A stretch of 64,000 bases of DNA. It comes from Labrenzia sp. VG12. GTDB lineage: Bacteria; Pseudomonadota; Alphaproteobacteria; Rhizobiales; Stappiaceae. The position numbers and the translations under genes were made by a program. Below are positions 58,906 to 64,000 of this stretch, piece after piece (the first letter of the stretch is position 1; every line of letters starts with the position of its first letter). The stretch is taken from NCBI RefSeq assembly GCF_002237595.1, contig NZ_CP022529.1, forward strand, positions 1,426,001 through 1,490,000. The letters are read 5' to 3'. The notes below the pieces were generated by a model. That model was not told where the DNA came from. It was given only the letters and a program-made list of their open reading frames with translations, and ran no database searches.

Positions 58906-59796
58906 ATGCTGTTCCTGCCTGTTGCCGCAGCGATCGGAGCTTCGACAGGCTGGGCGGCGGGAATTGTCCTGGCACAATCCCCTGCCCGTCGTCTCGGCGC
59001 GTTTGAATTCACACGCATTCAGTTGACCGCCTGCGCAGCTATCCTGTCCCTGATCTGCACGCTCCTGGGATTCTGGCCCTCCGTGCTCTGGCATCATTGG
59101 CCGGCCTTTGCCTTGAGCAGCGTTGTCGGTATCCTTCTGGGAAACCTGGCAATGATCGAGTGCCTGCGCCGGGGCGGACCGAGGCGCACGGAAATCCTGC
59201 TTGCCCTCAAGGGACCTGTCGTTGCCGTATTGGCATTCGTCTGGCTCGGGGAAGTGCCTTCCGCAAATGTTCTGATTGGCGGACTGGTTGTCCTTGCCGG
59301 CATTTTCCTTGCCATTCAATTTGGCGGGAGCGAACGATCGGCCAGCGACAGACTGAAGGGCGGCCTGTCCGGGGTCGTCCTCCTCGGATTTCTGGCCACG
59401 ATTTGCCAGGGTCTCGGATTTCTGGTTGTCAAACCGGCCATGGCCGAGGGCATGTCGCCCCTCACGGTTTCCGCGGTCAGGCTGCTGGGCGCAGCTTTCC
59501 TGGTCTCCGTCGTGGCACTTTGGCCGGCAAGCGCGTTTCGCCCGAACCATCCGCTGACCCCGGTGCTGCTTGGACGCACCATCCTGCCCGGTGTGATCGG
59601 GTATATCGTCTCGTCGTCGCTTCTGCTTTATGCCTTCAAGAACCTGGACGCGGGTTTCGCTGCGCTGCTGGGGTCGCTTTCCCCTGTCCTCGTGCTGCCG
59701 ATCCTGTGGCTGAAGGAGGGACAGCCTCCGACACTGCCTGCGGTGCTCGGAGCGCTGATTGCCCTTGCTGGAATAGCACTCATCCTACTTTTCTAG
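58906..59796 (+). CDS. EamA-family (DMT) transporter
   Basis: A 296-residue membrane protein with ten predicted helices in two EamA repeats (about 1-140 and 150-296), the drug/metabolite transporter plan. The helix-4 region GGPRRTEILLALKGPVVAVLAFVWLGE and the matching GFAALLGSLSPVLVLPILWLKEG are typical. Substrates of this family range from amino acids to drugs and cannot be read here. The ATG has AGGGAG upstream. It is divergent from the HxlR regulator, whose operator covers its promoter. Confidence 0.88.
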   Translation: MLFLPVAAAIGASTGWAAGIVLAQSPARRLGAFEFTRIQLTACAAILSLICTLLGFWPSVLWHHWPAFALSSVVGILLGNLAMIECLRRGGPRRTEILLALKGPVVAVLAFVWLGEVPSANVLIGGLVVLAGIFLAIQFGGSERSASDRLKGGLSGVVLLGFLATICQGLGFLVVKPAMAEGMSPLTVSAVRLLGAAFLVSVVALWPASAFRPNHPLTPVLLGRTILPGVIGYIVSSSLLLYAFKNLDAGFAALLGSLSPVLVLPILWLKEGQPPTLPAVLGALIALAGIALILLF

Positions 59797-59845
59797 AGGG
59801 CTTTTCGGGGATGCCCTTTCATCAACCAGTCCTTGGGTCAGGACC

Positions 59846-61075
59846 CTAACCCAACCCGAGAAACCACTTGATCAGGAAGGCATTGGCCAGGTCGACAAAA
59901 AACGCCGAAATCAGCGGCAAGACGATAAAGGCCAGTGGTGACGGTCCGTAGCGCTGCGTCACAGCCTTCATGTTGGCGATTGCCGTTGGCGTGGCCCCCA
60001 GTGCAAAGCCAGCGAACCCGGCGGAGAGCACGGCGGCAAAATAGTTCCGGCCCATCACGCGGAACACGATCAGGATAATGAAGAGAGACGCGGCAACAGC
60101 TTGCAGCAACATGGTAACCACCAGCACCCCGGCACTGCTGGCGAGCGTCCAGAGTTCCATGCTCATCAGCGACATTGACAGGAACACCGAGAGACTGAAC
60201 TCGTTGATCAGGTCCATCGACTGCGACCCGGCCGGCGCCTTGGCCTTCTTGAAGACAAGCGGCAACAGATTGGACAGAAGGATGCCCGAAATCAGGCAGG
60301 GCACGAAGAGGGGCAGTTTCAGCCCCGCCGCAGAAAGGCTTTCGCTCGCCGAATAACCGATCGCAATCGCCAGATGGATCCAGAGAATGCAGCGCATGAT
60401 CTCGACATGATTGATCGGTGCCCGTGTCTCGTCCGTCGCAGCAGCTTCTGTCGTTTCGGCTGCACCGTCTTCCGGAATTGCCGTGATGTTGTTTCTGGTA
60501 ATCAGGTACTTGGCAATGGGACCACCAAGGACACTGGCCAGGATGAGGCCGACCGTGGCCGAAGCGATCCCCAGTTCCGCCGCACCGACAGCCCCGTAGT
60601 CAGAGGCAATCGTCGGGCCCCAGGCAATCGCCGTGCCGTGACCACCGATCAGTGAGGCCGTTCCCAGAAGGACACCGGCTTGTGAAGGCATGCCGAACAG
60701 AAGCGCTCCGGCCATGCCGACAAAATTCTGAACCACCATGAAGGTCAGTGTCAGGCCAAGCATGATCGCCAGGATCGGACCACCGCGCATCAGGTCGGAA
60801 ATGCGCGCGTTCAGCCCGACTGTCGTAAAGAAATAGACCAGCAGGAAATCCCGGACGGACAAATCATATTCAATCACCCTGCCCGTCGCGATCACCACAA
60901 GAAGCGCGCAGAAGGCAGCTGCCAGTCCGCCACTCACCGGTTCCGGAATGCTGTAGGCCGACAGGATCTTGAAGCGTTTGGTCAGCCGCGCCCCAAGAAA
61001 ATAGACAATGATGCCAAGCGTGAATGCGGCAAAACTGTCAATCACGATCGGGGAAAGGTCTGCGGCGGGGTCCAT
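59846..61075 (-). CDS. gltS: Sodium/glutamate symporter GltS
   Basis: A 409-residue inner-membrane protein with about ten helices. Family landmarks: YSIPEPVSGGLAAAF, FFTTVGLNARISDL, GTASLIGGHGTAIAWGP (the re-entrant loop), and FALGATPTAIANMKAVTQRYGPS (the second loop). It takes up glutamate with sodium. A hydrophilic insertion rich in Ala/Glu/Thr lies near residue 210. I choose the ATG at 61075 with GGAG six bases upstream. It converges on the EamA gene with 49 bp between; two short weak hairpins lie in that gap. Confidence 0.95.
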   Translation of the reverse strand: MDPAADLSPIVIDSFAAFTLGIIVYFLGARLTKRFKILSAYSIPEPVSGGLAAAFCALLVVIATGRVIEYDLSVRDFLLVYFFTTVGLNARISDLMRGGPILAIMLGLTLTFMVVQNFVGMAGALLFGMPSQAGVLLGTASLIGGHGTAIAWGPTIASDYGAVGAAELGIASATVGLILASVLGGPIAKYLITRNNITAIPEDGAAETTEAAATDETRAPINHVEIMRCILWIHLAIAIGYSASESLSAAGLKLPLFVPCLISGILLSNLLPLVFKKAKAPAGSQSMDLINEFSLSVFLSMSLMSMELWTLASSAGVLVVTMLLQAVAASLFIILIVFRVMGRNYFAAVLSAGFAGFALGATPTAIANMKAVTQRYGPSPLAFIVLPLISAFFVDLANAFLIKWFLGLG

Positions 61076-61236
61076 GGCAATCTCCGGACTGATCAATGAA
61101 TTTCTGGCAATAAGCAGGAAAGTCGCGACCGGGCCGTCCTCGGTATTAGCCGGCCGAAGTGGTCACCTTGTTCGGCGCAAGCAGAACATTTCGCAGCCAA
61201 TCCGGCAACTGCTGTGTCGTCAACAGAACTGCAAAC

Positions 61237-61267
61237 AAAAAAATCGGCCGGTGCTGGACCGGCCGAT
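61237..61267 (-). terminator. Terminator of phoX
   Basis: A perfect 10-bp stem (61243-61252 with 61258-61267) and a 5-base loop, followed on the minus strand by TTTTTTTGTTTG. It lies 22 bp past the phoX stop and shields gltS from read-through. Confidence 0.92.
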
Positions 61268-61289
61268 CTGATGTATTGGCATGGAGGCG

Positions 61290-63197
61290 TCAGCCGACGA
61301 GGCCACCATCCTCGCGCGTGACCGCAATGATGGCCGACCGCGGGACCGACTCGCCGCCTTCCGGCCAGTGGCTGTCGCCGCGCTCACCCGGGTGCTGGAT
61401 ACCGACAAACATCGTCCGGCGGTCCGGCGACCAGGTCAGACCGGTGACTTCACACTCTTTCGGCCCCACCAGGAAGCGGCGGATTTCCCCGGTGACAGGA
61501 TCGCCCGCAAGCATCTGGTTGTTGCCCTGGCCGGCAAAATCGCCCTCGTTCTTGTAGCTGCCGTCGGTCTGGATCCACAGGAGACCATTGTCATCGAAGG
61601 CAAGCCCGTCCGGCGAGTTGAACATGTTGTCGGCATTGACGTTGGCCGAACCGCGATAGGCATCGGAATGCACCGTTGGGTTGCCGGCCAGCACATAGAG
61701 ATCCCAGGTGAAGCCCGGCAGCGTGTGATCGCCGCCATCCGGACGCCAGCGAACGATCTGACCGTAATTGTTCTTCTCGCGCGGGTTCGGACCGTTTACG
61801 GAGGTATCATCCCCTCCGGCATTCGGTTTCACACCACGGTTCTTGTTGTTGGTCAGGCAGCAGTAGACTTCCGCGACATTCGGATTGGCCGCAACCCATT
61901 CCGGTCGGTCCATGGTCGTCGCACCGACGGCAGAAGCTGCCTGGCGGGTATGGATCTGGATCTCGGCCTGAGATGCCATGCCGGTGGATTCGGGGGTCAG
62001 TGCCACCCAGGTTCCCGTGCCATTCGCGTTGAACTTGGCAACGGAGAGCGTTCCCTTTTCCATCAGCTCATTGGTGTCGACACCCGGCGCATAAACGCCG
62101 TCGGAGACATAGCGGTAGAGGAATTCGCCTCGTTCGTCGTCGCCCATGTAGATGACAACGCGGCCGTCATTGTTGACGACGGCTTCGGCGTTTTCATGCT
62201 TGAAGCGGCCAAGGGCAGTGCGTTTTTTCGGCGTGGACGTCGGGTCGGTCGGGTCGATCTCGACAACATAACCTACCCGGTTCGGCTCGTTGGGATGTTT
62301 GGCAACATCGAACCGCTCATCGATCTTTGCCCAGCCATAGCCCCAGTCGCTCGTGTTGACGCCGTAGCGCTTCATGGCCGGTGTGATGGACTTGGGATTG
62401 TCGTCCTGAACGTCTTCGCTGGAGGAGAAGTAGCCATTGAAGTTTTCTTCACAGGCCAGATAAGTCCCCCAAGGCGTCGTGCCGTTGCCGCAGTTGTTCC
62501 AGGTACCGAGCGTTTTGGTGCCGTTCGGGTCTGCATCGGTTTTCATCAGGTCGTGGCCGGCAGCCGGTCCGGTAATCGCCATTTCCGTCTTCGGCGTAAT
62601 GCGGCGATTGTAGGGGCTGTCCTTGACAATATGCCACTTGCCGTCGGTGTTGGCGATTTCGACAACCGACACACCATGCGCCATCATGCCCTTGGCAATG
62701 TCATCGTCCGATGCCGGTTTTGCATCCGGATTGTTGCCCCAGAGAATGTCCCGGTTGGTGTATTCGTTGTTGACCACCAGAAGCGTCTTGCCGTTGTGCG
62801 AGAAGACGTCCATACCGTCAGTGTTGTCGCCAAAGGCGCGCTCCTGGCTGGCAGCCGTGCCGCGGGTCGCATGATCGAATTCCGGTGCGTCGGACCACAT
62901 CGGGTCCCCCCAGCGCACAAGGATCTCGGCCTTGTAGCCGGCCGGAACCACAACGTCGTCGGCAACGGATGTGCCGATCTGATCGAAGGCAAAGCGGTCG
63001 GATGCTGCCTTTGCAACTCCCGGCACCAGGCTGCCTCCAACTGCGGCAAAGCTGCCGAACGCCAGAACGCCGCCCAGGAAGCCGCGGCGGCTCAATGCCG
63101 CTTCAACGATCCGGTCGAAATCGCACTCCTCGGGGCGCGGGTTGATCTTTTCGTCGAATTCATCGAACGAGAGCGTGTGGTTCTCGGTGTCTTTCAT
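61290..63197 (-). CDS. phoX: PhoX-family alkaline phosphatase
   Basis: A 635-residue exported enzyme of the PhoX (DUF839) family, calcium/iron-dependent phosphatases that release phosphate from organic esters in the periplasm. A Tat signal with SRRGFLGG lies near residue 40, after an unusually long charged N-terminus. Landmarks: VVPAGYKAEILVRWGDP, NNEYTNRDILWGNN, MAHGVSVVEI, TPWGTYLACEENFNGYF, and the end TGLTWSPDRRTMFVGIQHPGE. I take the ATG at 63197; a GTG three codons earlier is possible. I see no clear Pho box in the upstream region. Confidence 0.92.
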   Translation of the reverse strand: MKDTENHTLSFDEFDEKINPRPEECDFDRIVEAALSRRGFLGGVLAFGSFAAVGGSLVPGVAKAASDRFAFDQIGTSVADDVVVPAGYKAEILVRWGDPMWSDAPEFDHATRGTAASQERAFGDNTDGMDVFSHNGKTLLVVNNEYTNRDILWGNNPDAKPASDDDIAKGMMAHGVSVVEIANTDGKWHIVKDSPYNRRITPKTEMAITGPAAGHDLMKTDADPNGTKTLGTWNNCGNGTTPWGTYLACEENFNGYFSSSEDVQDDNPKSITPAMKRYGVNTSDWGYGWAKIDERFDVAKHPNEPNRVGYVVEIDPTDPTSTPKKRTALGRFKHENAEAVVNNDGRVVIYMGDDERGEFLYRYVSDGVYAPGVDTNELMEKGTLSVAKFNANGTGTWVALTPESTGMASQAEIQIHTRQAASAVGATTMDRPEWVAANPNVAEVYCCLTNNKNRGVKPNAGGDDTSVNGPNPREKNNYGQIVRWRPDGGDHTLPGFTWDLYVLAGNPTVHSDAYRGSANVNADNMFNSPDGLAFDDNGLLWIQTDGSYKNEGDFAGQGNNQMLAGDPVTGEIRRFLVGPKECEVTGLTWSPDRRTMFVGIQHPGERGDSHWPEGGESVPRSAIIAVTREDGGLVG

Positions 63198-63206
63198 GAA
63201 TTTCAC

Positions 63207-63517
63207 TCACTGGCTCACTGAAGATTAGCTGGCTAATGTGTTTACAAGCGCCACCTTAACGATAGGCGCGTCAACTCACAACCTTCGATCAGGCAACCCG
63301 TTTGTTGCGGGTTACACGTGGCGCCCGTCGAACCGGGCCTCACGATACCGGTACGGTAGTATCCGCATTTTTAGGTTTGATGACGGCAGCCGTGAAATCG
63401 GGCCTTCGGGCAGGCGCAAAGAGGCTGTGATGCCATCAAGTTTCCCCCCACCTGCAACAGTCACAAGAGGTTTAGCCCACCTCCCCGCATTCGTCATGTT
63501 ACATATTTTTCATCGAC
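63207..63517. other. Non-coding region between phoX and the cysteine-rich gene
   Basis: This 311-bp stretch has no credible gene. It should contain the phoX promoter at its left end and the end of the neighbouring message at its right end. A hairpin AACCCG-N7-CGGGTT lies near 63295-63313. No Pho box, T-run terminator or recognisable promoter was found. Confidence 0.4.
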
Positions 63518-63970
63518 TTAATGCCTTCCGGACAAAATCGCCCTGGCTTCTGCTTGGCAAGGTTTGCCGATCCGGCCGGACCAGGCGTAGAGGCATGCCA
63601 GGATCCTGTCCGTCGCCGAACCGATCCCGCCGCAATGAGACCGAATGTCCCTCGCGCAAATTTCCCGGAACTTCGAGTCTCGCTCCGTCCCCTTCAGAGC
63701 GTTCAAGCCGGCTGGCACCATTCGCTTGAAGGTTCCGCTGCGCGTGACCTTTGTAAGTTCCGGTTTGCAGGCACCTGAAATCTTGTTGCCATGCGCAAAC
63801 AGGCAGGCCGAAATTCGGCCCTGCCCTTCCTTGACCCCATTGCACAGGGAAGCGACATCCACCTTGCAGGCCGTCATGAGAGAACTTGCGTGCGCGTTAC
63901 CGCTCGGTGTCGCCATCGCCGCAACGAGAATCGCAGCGCCAAACATTGCTTGCTTGAACCTGCCAGCCAT
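63518..63970 (-). CDS. Secreted cysteine-rich-repeat protein
   Basis: A 150-residue exported protein. Signal peptide about 1-28 (ending GNAHA). Two cysteine-rich repeats of the type first seen in eukaryotic GLG1 follow: one with CKVDVASLCNGV, GRISACLFAH and ACKPEL, one with CARDIRSHCGGI, DRILACLYAW and PCQAEA, eight cysteines in total, so disulphide-bonded. Bacterial members are widespread in alphaproteobacteria and have no settled role. The ATG at 63970 has GAGGTGA upstream. The gene is close to the window end, so its upstream context is unknown. Confidence 0.78.
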   Translation of the reverse strand: MAGRFKQAMFGAAILVAAMATPSGNAHASSLMTACKVDVASLCNGVKEGQGRISACLFAHGNKISGACKPELTKVTRSGTFKRMVPAGLNALKGTERDSKFREICARDIRSHCGGIGSATDRILACLYAWSGRIGKPCQAEARAILSGRH

Positions 63971-64000
63971 CCGTTGTCACCTCGCAAGATGCAATGGCCC

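Noticed and set aside
61281..63221. Open frame of 646 codons opposite phoX
   Set aside because: Antisense shadow of a clear PhoX gene with no recognisable domain.
1..64000. tRNA or rRNA genes, CRISPR arrays, insertion sequences, prophage, toxin-antitoxin or defence genes
   Set aside because: I looked for cloverleaf-type sequences, regular spaced repeats, transposase or integrase motifs and paired small genes, and saw none that hold up.

Overview
The window looks like chromosome from a high-GC alphaproteobacterium of the Hyphomicrobiales (Rhizobiales), most likely near Stappiaceae (Roseibium/Labrenzia). Three things point there: rhizobial-type motility genes (motC, motE, flaF, flbT), the order lexA-comEC-gltX-gltA-lpx-bamA-rseP-dxr-cdsA-uppS-frr-pyrH-tsf-rpsB, and SOS boxes of the alphaproteobacterial GAAC-N7-GAAC type. 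The genus is inferred from gene content, not from a search.

Region 1 (1-600) holds a small unknown gene and a stand-alone acyl carrier protein. Region 2 (750-26200) is a flagellar block entirely on the minus strand. It reads as seven transcription units: flgB-flgC-fliE-flgG-flgA-flgI; motE-flgH-fliL-fliP; one flagellin; fliF-fliH-motB-motC-fliK-lytic transglycosylase; flgE-flgK-flgL-flaF-flbT-flgD-fliQ; flhA-fliR-fliJ-like; and flgJ-flgN-like-fliL-like. Together they encode most of the export gate, MS ring, rod, P and L rings, hook, junction, filament and stator parts. fliG, fliM, fliN, fliI, flhB, flgF and motA are not here. Upstream of every one of the seven units lies the same direct repeat, GCTT-N7-GCTK on the plus strand with starts exactly 11 bp apart, and this is the strongest unexplained signal in the window.

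Region 3 (26200-34350) is accessory metabolism and signalling: a secreted glycine-zipper protein with a PilZ protein, a GntR/FCD regulator with an FAH-fold dehydratase, a kynurenine-formamidase-like hydrolase ahead of fumC, and an AMP-forming acyl-CoA ligase translationally coupled to a protein with two PCC (DUF296) domains. The last pair has no function I can name.

Region 4 (34350-58300) is the conserved housekeeping block: lexA with two perfect SOS boxes and one imperfect box, comEC, gltX, gltA, the lipid A genes lpxB-lpxI-lpxA-fabZ-lpxD, outer-membrane assembly (bamA), the site-2 protease rseP, isoprenoid and phospholipid genes (dxr, uppS, cdsA), and translation/nucleotide genes (frr, pyrH, tsf, rpsB). 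A large methyl-accepting chemotaxis protein with an AT-rich upstream region interrupts this block between gltA and lpxB.

Region 5 (58300-64000) has an HxlR regulator divergent from an EamA transporter with a tandem palindromic operator between them, a GltS glutamate symporter, a Tat-exported PhoX phosphatase and a secreted cysteine-rich-repeat protein. I see no rRNA, tRNA, CRISPR array, insertion sequence, prophage or defence locus.
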